From: Ligustrum vulgare
Taxonomy: Eukaryota > Streptophyta > Magnoliopsida > Lamiales > Oleaceae
Assembly (NCBI GenBank): GCA_963555705.1
Contig: OY743171.1
Span: forward strand, 14,941,352 to 15,005,351
Direction of reading: 5' to 3'
Length of the DNA: 64,000 nucleotides
Both the position numbers and the translations under genes were made by a program. The notes under the pieces were generated by a model. It worked only from the letters and a program-made list of their open reading frames with translations. It did no database searches and was not told the DNA's origin. Shown piece by piece: positions 1-11,721 of this stretch (the stretch's first letter is position 1; each line of letters opens with the position of its first letter).

Positions 1-611
1 TTTCATTTATATTTTGGTATATTATTATTTCTGGTTCAAATATTGTTTGATACTAATTAAATGTCTAATTAGTTTAATTTATTGTCTTTTTACATCTTTA
101 TTTCTTTTTCAATAAGGTTAACAAAAATTATATAATATACATTAAAAAAAAAATATTTAAAGGATTCAAATTGTCCCTACAAATTATATTATTATTGAGG
201 TAAATAATATATTTTGTCCATAAATATGTTTCCACACAAATATTTTTGTAGGGAAGTGTACGACTAAGTCTATAAATTTTTTTCGATACAAAATTTTTTT
301 GTAGGAAAAGATACGATTTAATTTTTATCTTGTACCCACAAAATTTGTGTTGTAGGTCAAACTAACTTTGGGAGACAAATGATTTTGTTGGGAAATAACT
401 TAAGCGACAAATTGTATTTGTCTCCAAAGTGTTTGTAGGGAGAAACTTTAGCACACAAAATTTAAATCTTTGTCATCTAATATCTTTCCCCACGATGTTT
501 GCGCTACAAATGGCACTACAAATTTTTTTTGTCTCGAAAAGCTTTTCCCTACAAATAAGAATCTTTCCCTATAAAATTAATTTGTATGTGGAATATAAAT
601 TTCTTGTAGTG
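1..611. mobile_element. CACTA (En/Spm) transposon terminus
   Basis: The segment ends at 611 with TTTCTTGTAGTG, which read on the minus strand is CACTACAAGAAA, the terminal inverted repeat type of plant CACTA elements. Upstream there are many subterminal copies of TTTGTAGGGA and its complement TCCCTACAAA, for example near 171-184, 245-255, 430-441 and 546-558. CACTA elements carry such short subterminal repeats in both orientations as transposase-binding sites. The other terminus is not in the window, so the body lies to the left. No transposase coding is visible. The 77-residue open frame at 429-662 runs through the subterminal repeats and past the terminus, and is not a gene. Confidence 0.7.
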
Positions 612-1329
612 AAAACAAGAACCAATGTTTGCGAACACCACGAGGGCTTTTTAATTCCTTGATACGATGTGTTGTTCTTGAAGAATAAGAAAATAAATTC
701 CTCACTTTTCTAGAGAAAACACTCAAATTAATTTAATAATATCAAAACATTAGTCTTTTACAATGATGAAAATTGATAATATAATGGAGGAAAAACGACA
801 AACAACTAATGGGCCTCCATAATAGTCTTGGGTGGACTAAAATAATTAAAATGGAAAATAGACAAAATTCATAAAACCCTGATTTGATAGAGCCACGATA
901 TCGTGTGGGTATATTTCGCACGATCGCGTGGAAGGGTTAATTTACTCACGGGTCACTATTTTGACATGATTCGCGATTCCCCTCTACTACACCATGCGAT
1001 CGTGTAGTTGAAATCTTACTCCTTCGTCCATTTGAATTGCATTGGTCCAATTTGATCCTTGACTCGAGTCCAAAATGAAACCTTCTCATTTTTCCCTCGA
1101 GATTACTGCTGCACCCATGGTAAATTGATCTCTCCTTTGACTTCCTTCCTTGGATCACATTACTTCTTCCCCCAACACTAAGTATTGTTCTCAATGGTGA
1201 GTAATGCTTTCGAGGACTTTGAGGTTGATCTTTCTCTTGATTTGGTGGATCAAGTGCAAATTTTCCCTGAGCATTGACTTGAAGCAAAGAATACAACTTA
1301 TCAGATGAGTGAACATCAAATTATATAAT
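612..1329. other. No gene seen; possible old LTR fragment
   Basis: I see no gene here. Positions 890-1010 contain CG-bearing near-palindromes such as CACGATATCGTG and CACGATCGCGTGG. Sequence of similar style (gcgaccgcacgg, gcgatcgcacg) lies inside the gypsy LTR at 59.44-59.53 kb. This stretch may therefore be an eroded fragment of a related LTR, but I cannot align it convincingly. The 116-residue minus frame at 946-1296 has no recognisable domain. Confidence 0.3.
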
Positions 1330-1826
1330 ACCTTTTTGATACATTAAAATTGCAAGAAGAGCGCGTTGTTGTTAAGTTATGGAGTCTAATTAACGTCAAG
1401 CATAATTATTGTCATCGTAGGGGTTGGAAAATGGTAGGAAGCTCTCCCTCCTGAGGGTAGGGGGCCGAGCCTCCTAGATAAAATTCCTAGTTAAGAACTG
1501 TTTAACAGATTGTGTTATTGTAAAGTTCTATTATAGAATTGGAGTCCTTTTGTAATTCGGATTCGTCCCTATTCAATCTTAAAAATAAGGCGCAATACTA
1601 AAGCTTTTATCATACACCAAAACAGAGAGAAAAAGAGAAGATACATGTGCATTTTCTTTTGTAAAACATTTTTTTTCATTATAGTGAGTTCCTACAGCAA
1701 CAAAAGATAACGAAGTCTTACATTGAGGTGAACTTTATATATAAATCCTGTGTTTCTTGATTGATTTTTTTTTCTTGATATTAATTGCTTTCGATACAGT
1801 AGAATTAGGGTTCCTAAATCTCAACA
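1330..1826 (+). repeat. Probable copia LTR (5' LTR of truncated element)
   Basis: This AT-rich block lies directly before a decayed gag reading frame. It ends in ...CTCAACA, followed by GTTTTGGCTTATAGAA, which looks like a degenerate copy of the TTTGGTATCAGAGC initiator-Met primer-binding site that follows the 5' LTR of many copia elements. The right edge near 1826 rests on that match. The left edge is a guess and no second LTR was found. Confidence 0.4.
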
Positions 1827-2960
1827 GTTTTGGCTTATAGAATTTGAATCATTAATTCCATCCATAATCCCCTTGATGTTGAGTTTGTATATTTTTATAA
1901 TTCTCTTATAGAATATTGGGAAATCTATTTCAGAGAGGTAATCTCACATTCCGGTTTAGAGTAGATTATGACGTCAGATGATGATGTTACTCAACCGATG
2001 AGGGACAACGAGGGAAACGAAGAAGAAAATCTGGAGCAAGATTGCGTATAGATAGGTGTTATTCATTTAGATGAATTATTTCTTAATTGATTTATATTTT
2101 ATTTGTAAGATAACTCTTGATGCAAAATCATGGAATTGGAAAAAGAAGCGAAAAAGGGGCTACTTTGGAAGAACAAAAAAACCTTCGGGATAAAAATACA
2201 AATTTCCAAAACTGGAACCAGGCCAATTATCAACTCCGAAGAGGGCTATGAAAACGAACTATGAATTGGGTTGGGTCATGTTTAGAATATATTTGACATG
2301 TCTTGGAAAAGAGAATTGAATAATACAGGATTATCAACTGTCATGAATGCATGAATAGTATTAACCTTCGTAAGTTGAGAATTGGAAATAGATACCAATA
2401 GGTGGATTCGAAATGCTCATTCTATTCATAAATGCAAAATAAATTTTTTCACCATTCTTAGAATAATTTAGAATAATGACAAATCATAAAATATCTTTTT
2501 TGTCGGTTACATCAGATTTGATTGAAAACTAGTACCCGTGCATTAAAAACTTATTCTTCTTGGGACGATATTCAAGTCATCACGTATTACTTGTCAACGA
2601 TCTTGTACACTTACTAGATTTCTTGTACATTTAACACCCAAGATTGTCTTGGATTCCCTTAGAAGTAAAGAAATAGAAATTAAGATTGAAAAAGTGGATA
2701 AGAAGAGTAGTAAAATACACATGATGAGGGGTAGAAGTCAGTTTAAGCAAAATGATCATGTAGAAAATCAAAACAGTAATGACTCGAGTGATGAAGATGA
2801 TAAGCAGAATGGTAGGGATTGAGACAAGTCTAAGTCGAGTGTGAGTGACATGTAATGTTATAAATGTGGTTATAGTGGATTGTCCTAAGAAGAAAGGTAA
2901 GAAGAAGGAAAATATGATAAGTGAGGCAAATGTTGCTGTTTGGCCTACTTAGGACCCAAG
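1827..2960 (+). pseudogene. Copia gag remnant, truncated
   Basis: A gag-like frame starts at the ATG at 1968 (MTSDDDVTQPMRDNEGNEEE) and meets a stop after about 25 codons. Between about 2640 and 2930 the + strand encodes DSLRSKEIEIKIEKVDKK, a basic stretch with RGRSQ, and an acidic NDSSDEDD run. CYKCGYSG follows at 2856-2879, and DCPKKKGKKK comes just after in another frame. This order (conserved helix, RGRS linker, CCHC zinc knuckle with a Lys-rich tail) is typical of copia gag, the capsid/nucleocapsid protein that packages element RNA in virus-like particles. The knuckle is broken: the His position is lost to a stop or frameshift. Similarity fades after about 2960, so protease and everything downstream are missing. 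Confidence 0.6.
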
Positions 2961-5462
2961 TGAGGTTTATTGACAGTAAACCTAGTTACTACACATGCAT
3001 CTATTTGAAATCAATTTTGCATGAATGTTGCTTGATTTAGTCCATTGTTTTATGTTGCATTTAAATACGTTTGAAATGTAGTTTTGTTCTACATTAGCAA
3101 TGCAACACGTGGCACGTATGGCTTTGTGATGTGTGTTTACAAATGTCAATAATAAATGTCTTGTGACTGTTCATCTATGAGACCCCCCCCCCCCCCCCCG
3201 CAGTAATTCAAACCGATCCCCAGGGGACATTTGTTGTTAATCAAACCAAGGTGGAATAAGTTTAAGAGTCAACGACGTAACTGGAAAATTGTTGTCGATC
3301 TAGTTGACCTAGAGGATAGCTCGAGGCCCAACAAATAACCGAACTGAAAAATATAATTCTTCGAAATGGAATAATAGATGAGCTAAAATGAGGATGCGAA
3401 GTGGTTTGATATAATAACCGGATACTTAGCGAATTCAATAGAAAAGTCAAAATATTCAAACTTCGAATTTCTCCTTTTCTGACTCGCTTTCAACGTTAAC
3501 AAAGGTCTTCAACGTTAATTTGTTCGTTTTTGTCAATTGCTTTGCTTTTTCCATCTTATTTAATATTTTGTCCCATTAATGGTTAAAAAAATCTTTTAGG
3601 ATGGAATTAAAAAGACGTTTGTTTCTCATATTTTTAAATAAGCAAGATAAGTACAAATACAAAACATTGACAATTATTTTCCCATGCTAACTGAATACTT
3701 GGACAGAAAGTATTATTGGAGACAAGATGATATAATTAATTGAAGTGTAAATATATGAATGCAATTAAAAGTTGGGACATAATTGTGAAAATTAGCAAAA
3801 ATGAGGATCTTCATTATAATTAAATGTGGTACATTTTACAGAAGTTGTAGTGTCATTAAAAACAAATTTCCTAGCAAGATTTTAATTTATAAAAAATGCC
3901 AAAGAATTTCTTTATAATAAACAATAAACTCCCTAAAGATGTTTCCTTATTTTCTCTTTTAAATTATGACCCACAGTGGTTATGGATGAAACAAATATTT
4001 ATGATATTGACCAAATCATCCAAAACATGTGCAACATATCATTGATGATGCACAGCACACGAGGATTTGTTCATTTTAAAGTCCTTGTATTGTGGAAATG
4101 TAATAATTTCCTTGGTTGTGTGATTGCATTAATATGAGTTGTTGCAATGCATGCTCAATACTGTGTTGAATTACATTTTATAAGAGAACAAATTTATTTA
4201 TACTTTATCTTCGAAATAGAATCCTTATTTGAATTGAAGCATTAATTCTGTTGATTGAATTATTGACTTCTAAACATGCACAAAACGAGATCATAATTGT
4301 TGCATAATTGTAAACTGCTAATATTTTAAAAAATCCAGCAGTAGTTAAGTTCAAGCTGACTGAGATACTAGCACATCTAAGATAATTAAGATTCTGATTT
4401 GCATACAAAAACAAGACAAATTAGAACCTATGAGAAGAGAGTCCACTCCACATTAATCATGACCAAGAGATTTTATAACTTCCTTAGGAAGTTAAAGATA
4501 TGCTAATTATTGTATCGATAATAATCTAATAATTATTCAATCTTTAGCAACAAAAATTGTTTATTCTAGCTATCAAAGATATATTATTCCAGTAATCAAC
4601 TCATATATACAACATATTTATCCATAATACAATTTTTTTTTTCATTTTCAGAGTCGAGTATAATTATTTATATATGGAAAGTTTCTTGTGTTTAAACTAC
4701 ACGAATTGTTAAGTTGATCATCAATGCAAAGATTATCATAAACTATCTTGCATATTTTATAAGGTCGACTACAAAACATTTGTAATAAGTCCAATCTCGT
4801 TTTCACCAGAGATTAAAGTGTTGAAACTTACTTGAATTTAATTCTCAAAAATAGTGAGGTTGAATCACCTGCCTTTGTTCTACCCTGACTTTGATACTCC
4901 TTGGGTCCAAACTCAATCACAAATGGAAAGAGTTTCTTTTCCACAATCCAAATGCCTTCATTTGGATGATTGTATACCCAAAATACTTAGCCCAGTTAAT
5001 TTGATGTACATTTTAAGGATAATTTGATTTTTTGAACAATGATTTTTTCAGAATGCGTAGTAGAGAAATTTACTTATATGTGAAATATTTTATGTGTGAA
5101 TGTGTGATTAAGAAAAAAGAGGTTTTGAAAAAAAGAGAATAAAAAATTTTCTTTGTATATTTCTCTCTATCACAAGGTCATATGAAATATAGAGAGGTGG
5201 GTTGGAAGTTAAGTGGGCGGTTGATGGAGGTTGCCATTTCAAAAATTTGGTAACTCTTCTCTCCAGTCCATTTAACATTTTACACAGGTCAGGTCAATCA
5301 ATATGCCCACCCATTTCCATTATCTTTCAATTGCACATGATGGGCTTGATTCTAATTCTACAATCATTAATTAGATATGTCTCAAGATCTAACTCCCAAA
5401 GTTCGTACATGCAAATGGATTGTGCGACCAACGAGTAACTTAAAGAGCAGTCAATACTCTAC
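2961..5462. other. AT-rich DNA with no supported gene
   Basis: I see no gene or recognisable element beyond the C homopolymer at 3183-3199. The short open frames in this interval (3262-3459 minus, 4205-4414 minus, 5202-5438 plus) show no family motifs and no long-range coding pattern. Confidence 0.4.
3183..3199. repeat. C17 homopolymer
   Basis: Seventeen consecutive C bases in strongly AT-rich surroundings. The length may be unreliable because homopolymers are prone to sequencing error. Confidence 0.9.
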
Positions 5463-6266
5463 TGTAGAGAAATCAAATGTAAACAACTCAACAAATCTGC
5501 GAAATATTATTGATTTACAAAACTTTACAAAGATGATATAAAACGTTTAATTAAAATATTCAAGAAATTTACAGAAACCCTTAGATAACAAAAACGCGAA
5601 CTGCGTAGAACTTCTCAACAAAACTCTCAAAATCACAGTAACAAATTGTGTTTATAAGAACACATAAACTCCTCTTAACAATTTCAGAAGAATACTACAA
5701 ATTTCTACTGAAATATCCAAGTGAAAAGGAGAAGAAAATCGCCCAGATCGAAGGAGCCGAAGAGAGAGAACTTTTAGGGTTCTGAACAGAGGTGACTCAA
5801 TCAAAAATCAAAATGGATTATTCCAGAGACTCGTTGCCTTTTCATCTGACTTAAAGGGTATGGCCTATCGAACGGTTCAGAAGGGTCCAAGTGGTTGATC
5901 AAACGGTTGAAACGAATTCTGTTGAAAGGATAAAAGCGTGAATACTGGAAACACGTTATTGCACTGGGTTAAAGAAGATCGGGTTCAGCATTGGATGAAA
6001 ATAAGAAGGCCCAGGTCCTGATTTCTGGGCATGAATAATGGGTTGATAAAAAGACTGGGCCAATTGACTCTACATCTACACCTGTCAGGGATGTATAATT
6101 GCATTATAAGAGGAATGTTGTTTCTCGCTATATCCCAAACTCATTTTATAACATCAGTTCAAGTTTTTATGATCCCTCAAATAATCAAATCTGTGGAAAC
6201 ATGCTAAATTTGTGGAACATGCTTTTCAAGTGACTGAGTTTTGTTTTGGAAAAGCTTTGGGCCTCA
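5463..6266 (-). repeat. 3' LTR of the minus-strand copia element
   Basis: The repeat reads TGTAGAGAAATC... to ...GGGCCTCA on the + strand, with TG/CA termini. In element orientation it is TGAGGCCC... to ...CTCTACA. The RNase H reading frame runs into it and stops at 6185, so the last 26 or so codons of pol lie inside the repeat. That is unusual, and it raises the alternative that the true LTR edge lies nearer 6190. Confidence 0.85.
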
Positions 6267-8110
6267 ATTTGTGGAACATGCTTAATCATTTTCACAAAGC
6301 CTTTTTCAATGATGTCTCTTATGAAATGAAATTTGACATCTATGTGTTTGAACCTATTATGAAACACAAGATTCTTAGAAAGATATAAAGCACTCTGACT
6401 ATCAGTACAAATCTCAATTTCAGGTTTACTCAGACACCCAATTTCAGAAAGCAAACCCCTCAGCCACATGCATTTTTTAACTGCATCAGTGGCTGAAATA
6501 TATTCTGCTTCAGTTGAAGAAAGTGCAACTAATTTTTGAAGTTGTGCTTTCCAACTGATGCATGCAGAATTTAGAGTAAAGAAGTAAGCAGAGGTAGACT
6601 TCCTGTTATAAATATTTCCAGCAAAATCAGAGTCTACAAATCCTTTAAGTTCAAAAGCAGTTTTGGATTTAGAAAACATAAGACTCAAATTCAAAGTTCC
6701 ATTCAAATATTTTAATAAAGATTTAAGAACTTCACAGTGGGGTTCCCTTGGATTACTCATAAATCTACTCAAAACACTGACAGAGAATGCAATGTCTGGT
6801 CTGGTTGAGACCATTAAATACATAACTGAACCTACAACATTTGAATAAGGAACATTTTTCATTCTATGAAATTCTTCAGCAGTTTTAGGACACTGATTAC
6901 TAGAAAGCTTAAAATGAGAAGGCAGTGGAAGTGAAACAGATTTAGAATCAAATAGAGAAAAAATTTTCAAAACCTTTTCAATGTAACTCTTTTGATTCAG
7001 AAAAATTTTCATTGCAGATTTATTTCTAAAAACATCAATGCCAAGAATTTTTCTAGCTAGTCCTAGATCTTTCATTTCAAATTCTGTTTTCAAATTCTGT
7101 TTAAGACTAGAAATAGCCTGCAGGTTTTTACCAGCTATGAGCATATCATCCACATACAGGAGCAGATACATAGGATCAGAGAAATCATTGTTAAAGTAAA
7201 AACATGAGTCATATGAACTTTTCTGAAACTTTAAGCTTTGAATGAAATTATCAAATCTTTTGTACCATTGTCTAGGTGCTTGTTTCAGACCATAAAGTGA
7301 TTTCTGAAGTAAACACACTAGATTAGGTTTATTTTTCTATTCAAAACCTTTTGCTTGAGACATATAAATGGTTTCATCAAGCATACCATACAAAAATGCA
7401 GTTTTCACATCCATTTGCTCAAGTTCCAAATCATTTTGAGCAACTAAAGCAAACAGAATTCTAATAGAAGTATATTTCACAACAGGAGAAAGTATTTTAG
7501 TATAGTCTATGCCTTCCTTTTGTGAAAACCCTTTAGCAACTAACCTAGCCTTATATCTAGGTTTACCCCCTTCAGAATCCCCATCTTTAATTTTAAATAT
7601 CCACTTGCAGTCAATCAGTTTCTTGTTAGGAGGTCTTTCAACCAAAATCCAAGTCTTATTCTTAATTAAGGAATTCATTTCCTCTTGCATGGCTGCAATC
7701 CACAAGTTTTTATCTTTTGATCCCATAGCTTCTTCAAATGAAGAAGGTTCAGAATCCAAATAGGTAGACAAAATAGAAGCAGAATAGGATTCAAAATCAT
7801 CAAATCTAACAGGGGGTCTTATTTCTCTTCTAGTCCTATCTTTGGCCAGTTGATAATTATCCAAAACAAGTTCATCATGTTCAGACAGAGTGGGTGAAGT
7901 GGGTGCAGGTGATGCAGGCACATTGTTATGCAAATGTTGGGGCTGCTCAGGATGAAAGTAAGTATCATCAAAGCTTACTTCAGTTATCAAAAAATCCTTT
8001 TCACAAAGTGGATTTTCATTCTTTTCAAACTTGTAAGGAAAAATCTTTTCATTAAAAATGACTGGCCTGCTTAAAATAACTTTGAATCCACTTTTTATTC
8101 TTTGACCCAA
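6185..8110 (-). pseudogene. Copia reverse transcriptase and RNase H
   Basis: This is the 3' part of copia pol, which copies element RNA into DNA and degrades the template strand in the virus-like particle. The RT section opens with the integrase tail FKVILSRPVIFNE, then WIAAMQEEMNSL, KWIFKIK, YKARLVAKGFSQ and QMDVKTAFLYG. An in-frame stop at 7337-7339 follows. VCLLQKSLYGLKQAPRQWYK and the intact catalytic box YVDD in LLLYVDDMLIAG come next. RNase H has GFVDSDFAGN, RKSTSAYFF, SSTEAEYIS and CTDSQSAL, so its acidic residues are present. The frame ends at 6185 inside the left 804-bp repeat. A one-base shift near 8100 separates it from integrase. Apart from those breaks the domains are of normal length. 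Confidence 0.9.
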
Positions 8111-9440
8111 AGTCTGTAACCTTCAACCCCTTCCCCATAACTAACAAAAACACATTTTAAAGACCTTGGTTCAAGTTTAGACTGAACGTGATGAGCATAG
8201 GCAGAACAGCCAAAAGCTTTTAAGATAGAATAATTTGGAACTACATCATTCCAGATCTGATCTGGAATGCTGTAGTTCACAGCACTAGAAGGACACAAAT
8301 TGATTAAGAAACATGCTGTCTTAATTGCTTCCCCCCAAAATATTTTAGGCAAATTTGATTAGATTAACATGCACCTTGTTCTTTTTAACAAGGTCCTGTT
8401 CATCCTTTCAGCAACCCCATTTTGCTGTGGAATGTATGCAACAGTCCTATGTCTAAGTATGCCTTGGTATTTACAAAACTCATCAAATTCAAAATTGCAG
8501 AACTCCAAACCATTGTCAGTTCTAATCACTTTAACCCTTTTGTTTTTCAAATTTTCAACCAATGTAATGAAATTGTTGAAAACAGTAACAGTTTGGTCTT
8601 TGGTTTTTAACAAATGAACCCAAAACTTTCTGGAATAGTCATCAACAATCAACAAGAAATATCTAAAACCAGAAACTATGTTAACAGGAGCAGGACCCCA
8701 AAGGTATGTATGCAAATATTCAAGAATTACCTTGGATTTATGAACAGCTTTACCAAATGAAGAAGTTTGTTGTTTTCCCAAAACACATTCTTCACAAAAA
8801 CTAAGTTTCTGAAAAACATCTTTTCCAAAAAATCCATTTTTCTCTAACCTTTTAAGTCTTTTTTCTCCTACATGGCCTAATCTTTTATGCCATAAATCAG
8901 ACAGATTAATGTCAACAGTTTCAATAGTCAGAGAAGTAGGAGGAGAATATTTCACAGACAGAATATAAATGCCATTGGTCTTGACTGTACTTAAACACAA
9001 CAAATTGTTTTTCAAAATATTTATGTATCCACTGCTGAGTCTTATTTCATAACCCTCATCATCTAAAATACCCAATGATATGAGGTTTCTTCTTAAATCA
9101 GGGACATACCTAGTCTGATTTAAGATCAAATTGTTATTATCAGCAAGTTTTAAGGTCACAGAACCTATTCCTTTTATGTCACAGAATACATCATTTCCTA
9201 GTTTCACAGAACCAGAGGTATGCACAGAGAAGGTATCAAATAATTCCCTATAAGGGCACATATGGAATGTACAACCTGAGTCTAGAATCCATTCATCTTT
9301 CATATTAGAAGTGGTTGTAACATAAACAACTCCACTATTGTTTTGAATGTCTGCAGCTTCCTGTGGTTTATTTCTAGCATCATCTCTTAATTTCTTAAAG
9401 CACTTCTCAACTAAATGACCTATCTTACCACAAATAAAAA
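8095..9440 (-). pseudogene. Copia protease and integrase, first catalytic Asp missing
   Basis: After the zinc knuckle (CGKIGHLVEKC) the frame carries the aspartic protease motif WILDSGCTFHMCP. The GAG-pre-integrase zinc region follows with LWHKRLGHVG and CEECVLGKQ. The integrase core has VDDYSRKFWV, RTDNGLEF (second Asp) and PQQNGVAERMNRT (the Glu). The first catalytic Asp, normally in HTDLWGP, is Tyr here: LEYLHTYLWGPAPV. That single change should abolish strand transfer. An in-frame stop at 8359-8361 falls within the C-terminal part, before LPKIFWGEAIKTACFLIN. The tail VSYGEGVEGYRLW is followed by a frameshift near 8100 into the RT frame. Integrase normally inserts the cDNA into nuclear DNA. 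Confidence 0.9.
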
Positions 9441-10246
9441 CATTTTCTAGTTTCATCAGGCTTCCTATCAATTTTATTATCATACCTTTTAGTTTCAAAC
9501 CTGTTTTGATTAAAAAATTTATTGTCATACTTCTTATCCCTAGGTTTGTTAGGTATGAAATTTTTATTTTGATAGTCTTTAGCCTGTCTAGAATTATTCC
9601 TATTTTGGTTCCAACCTTTGAAATTTCCTCTAAAGGAGTTTCTTCCCCTATAAGATGTGGACTCAACATTATAGGCTTCTTTGCGCTCAGACTTAGATTC
9701 TAATTCCTTATTCTTAAGAGATGTATATATTATTTCAACAGATAATTTTTGCCCTCCATACTCTAAGCCATTCCTAATGTCCTTATACTTATCCCCCATG
9801 CCATTTAACAGACACACAACCTTTTGGTCTTCAGTGATTTTCTCTCCTGCATTTAGAAGATCCTGGGTTATCCTATTAAACCTATCTATGTTTTCTTGAG
9901 CACCTAAAGTTGGATCAAACTTGAAGCTAAAGAATTGTTTCCATAAAAAACATTTGTTTGGTAAAGAAACAGTAAGGAAAAGTTCTTCAAGTTTGTCCCA
10001 TAGGTCTGCAGCAGTTTTGGTATCCCCTACTTTCCTAATCACTGTATCAGATAGGTGAAGGAACAGGGTACTCCAGGCAAGTTCATCTAATTCAGTTCTT
10101 CTTTCCTCAGTCATAGTTTCAGGCCAGGTTTCATCAATTGCTTTAGCACATTTTAGTTGAAGTAATATGGCTTTAATTTTCTGCCTCCATAAACTAAAGT
10201 CCCCCTTCCCATTCCATATTTCTACTTCTACCTTAGCAGTATTCAT
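9425..10246 (-). pseudogene. Copia gag, frameshifted in the zinc knuckle
   Basis: This is the capsid/nucleocapsid gene. I place the start at the Met at 10244-10246 (MNTAKVEVEIWNGKGDFSLW), because WNGKGDFSLWRQKIKAILLQ is the usual beginning of this gag family. An upstream in-frame Met at 10279 adds only 11 unsupported residues. The body carries LWDKLEELFL, FKFDPTLGAQENIDRFNRI and VVCLLNGMGDKY, all UBN2-type gag motifs, then a basic Asn/Arg-rich linker. The CCHC knuckle is split: the gag frame reads TRKCFYLW then stops, while the neighbouring frame gives FICGKIGHLVEKCF. The cause is one extra base in an A5 run at 9436-9440; four As would restore the knuckle frame. Confidence 0.88.
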
Positions 10247-10903
10247 GTTTAAGGCAAATATGGGAGTCAAAGAATGCACAATTAAGAGCAGGAACTATAC
10301 AAAGTGAGCAAATTATGCAATCAAGTGTAAAACAGGGTTTTACAAATTTCAAATTGTGCAATGTACAACACAAGGCACAAAAGATTAATACTGCAGATAA
10401 CAAATTATACAGTAGTGAATGAAACTATGTGCAAGAATTAGAACAAATGACTTTCTTTCCCTCAACCCAAATTGGGTCGGCCAAGAACTCCCTCAGATTC
10501 CTAGATTCTCAAATGGAATCCTGGACAAAGGTGAGTAAAAGGGTCCAAGGGGGCTTCAATGGAGGGAAAAAGAAAGAATGATAAAGAAAATTAAAGAAAA
10601 CCCTAAAGAATTTCAAGATATCACCTGATTATGCGTTTTTCAGAAATTCTTTTTGAAATTTCAAGCAAAGTTCGATCCTTCCTCAGATCTTTCACGATCA
10701 AGTACCAAGACACCAAGTTACCACAGGATCCGTAGCCAAATATGCAGATCCACAAAAAACTCAAAGGTTTCAGAACAATGAATCCTGCGTTTTTAAGATC
10801 TGGGGTTTTTCACAAAATTTTTGAAGTTTCAAAAGGAAGAACAAAGATCCCAGAAACCCAAACGAAAAAACCCCCAAAAAATTTTCCGAATCAGAAACCC
10901 TAA

Positions 10904-10916
10904 GGCTCTGATACCA
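10904..10916 (-). other. Primer-binding site, initiator-Met tRNA
   Basis: On the minus strand the bases immediately after the 5' LTR read TGGTATCAGAGCC, with one base between them and the LTR end. This is complementary to the 3' end of plant initiator-Met tRNA, the usual primer for copia reverse transcription. It fixes both the element orientation and the inner edge of the right LTR. Confidence 0.93.
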
Positions 10917-10917
10917 C

Positions 10918-11721
10918 TGTAGAGAAATCAAATGTAAACAACTCAACAAATCTGCGAAATATTATTGATTTACAAAACTTTACAAAGATGATATAAAACG
11001 TTTAAGTAAAATATTCAAGAAGTTTATAGAAACCCTTAGATAACAAAAACGCGAACTGCGTAGAACTTCTCAACAAAACTCTCAAAATCACAGTAACAAA
11101 TTGTGTTTACAAGAACACATAAACTCTTCTTAACAATTTCAGAAGAATACTACAAATTTCTACTGAAAAATCCAAGTGAAAAGGAGAAGAAAATCGCCCA
11201 GATCGAAGGAGGTGAAGAGAGAGAATTTTTAGGGTTCTAAACAAAGGTGACTCAATCAAAAATCATAATGGATTATTCCAGAGACTCGTTGCCTTTTCAT
11301 CTGACTTAAAGGGTATGGCCTATCGAACGGTTCAGAAGGGTCCAAGTGGTTGATCAAACGGTTGAAACGAATTCTGTTGAAAGGATAAAAACGTGAATAC
11401 TGGAAACACGTTATTGCACCGGGTTAAAGAAGATTGGGCTCAGCATTGGATGAAAATAAGAAGGCCCAGGTCCTGATTTCTGGGCATGAATAATGGGTTG
11501 ATAAAAAGACTGGGCCAATTGACTCTACATCTACACCTGTCAGGGATGTATAATAGCATTATAAGAGGAATGTTGTTTCTCGCTATATCCCAAACTCATT
11601 TTATAACATCAGTTCAAGTTTTTATGATCCCTCAAATAATCAAATCTGTGGAAACATGCTAAATTTGTGGAACATGCTTTTCAAGTGACTGAGTTTTGTT
11701 TTGGAAAAGCTTTGGGCCTCA
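10918..11721 (-). repeat. 5' LTR of the minus-strand copia element
   Basis: This is the partner of the repeat at 5463-6266, of identical length and about 98% identity. The copy also carries the 3' end of the RNase H frame at its outer side (about 11640-11721), where no pol sequence is expected unless the LTR really includes the pol tail. Similarity to the left copy continues for three more bases (ATT) and then stops. Confidence 0.85.

Larger units (their letters stand above)
5463..11721 (-). mobile_element. Ty1/copia LTR retrotransposon, complete but decayed
   Basis: Two 804-bp direct repeats flank an internal region of about 4.65 kb that encodes, on the minus strand, gag, protease, integrase, RT and RNase H in that order. 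Integrase before RT defines Ty1/copia. The repeats differ at about 17 positions by eye (about 2%), with no indel. At a rate of 1.3e-8 substitutions per site per year this would give an age near 0.8 million years; this is inference. Coding is interrupted by one frameshift in gag, one between integrase and RT, and two in-frame stops, so the copy cannot be autonomous. The flanking pentamers are TCTAC on the left and ATTGC on the right, so no TSD is visible. I also see no polypurine tract next to the left LTR. Confidence 0.9.

Noticed and set aside
946..1296. 116-residue minus-strand frame
   Set aside because: No motif, and the frame lies in possible LTR debris. There is no splice or promoter support.
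2520..2545. aaaactagtacccgtgcatt as a transposon end, compared with 57047-57080
   Set aside because: The phrase recurs in plant repeats, but I found no matching second end or TSD at either place.
9425..9455. Programmed frameshift between gag and pol
   Set aside because: Copia elements normally use one continuous gag-pol frame, and other stops and shifts show this copy is dead. A homopolymer indel is simpler.
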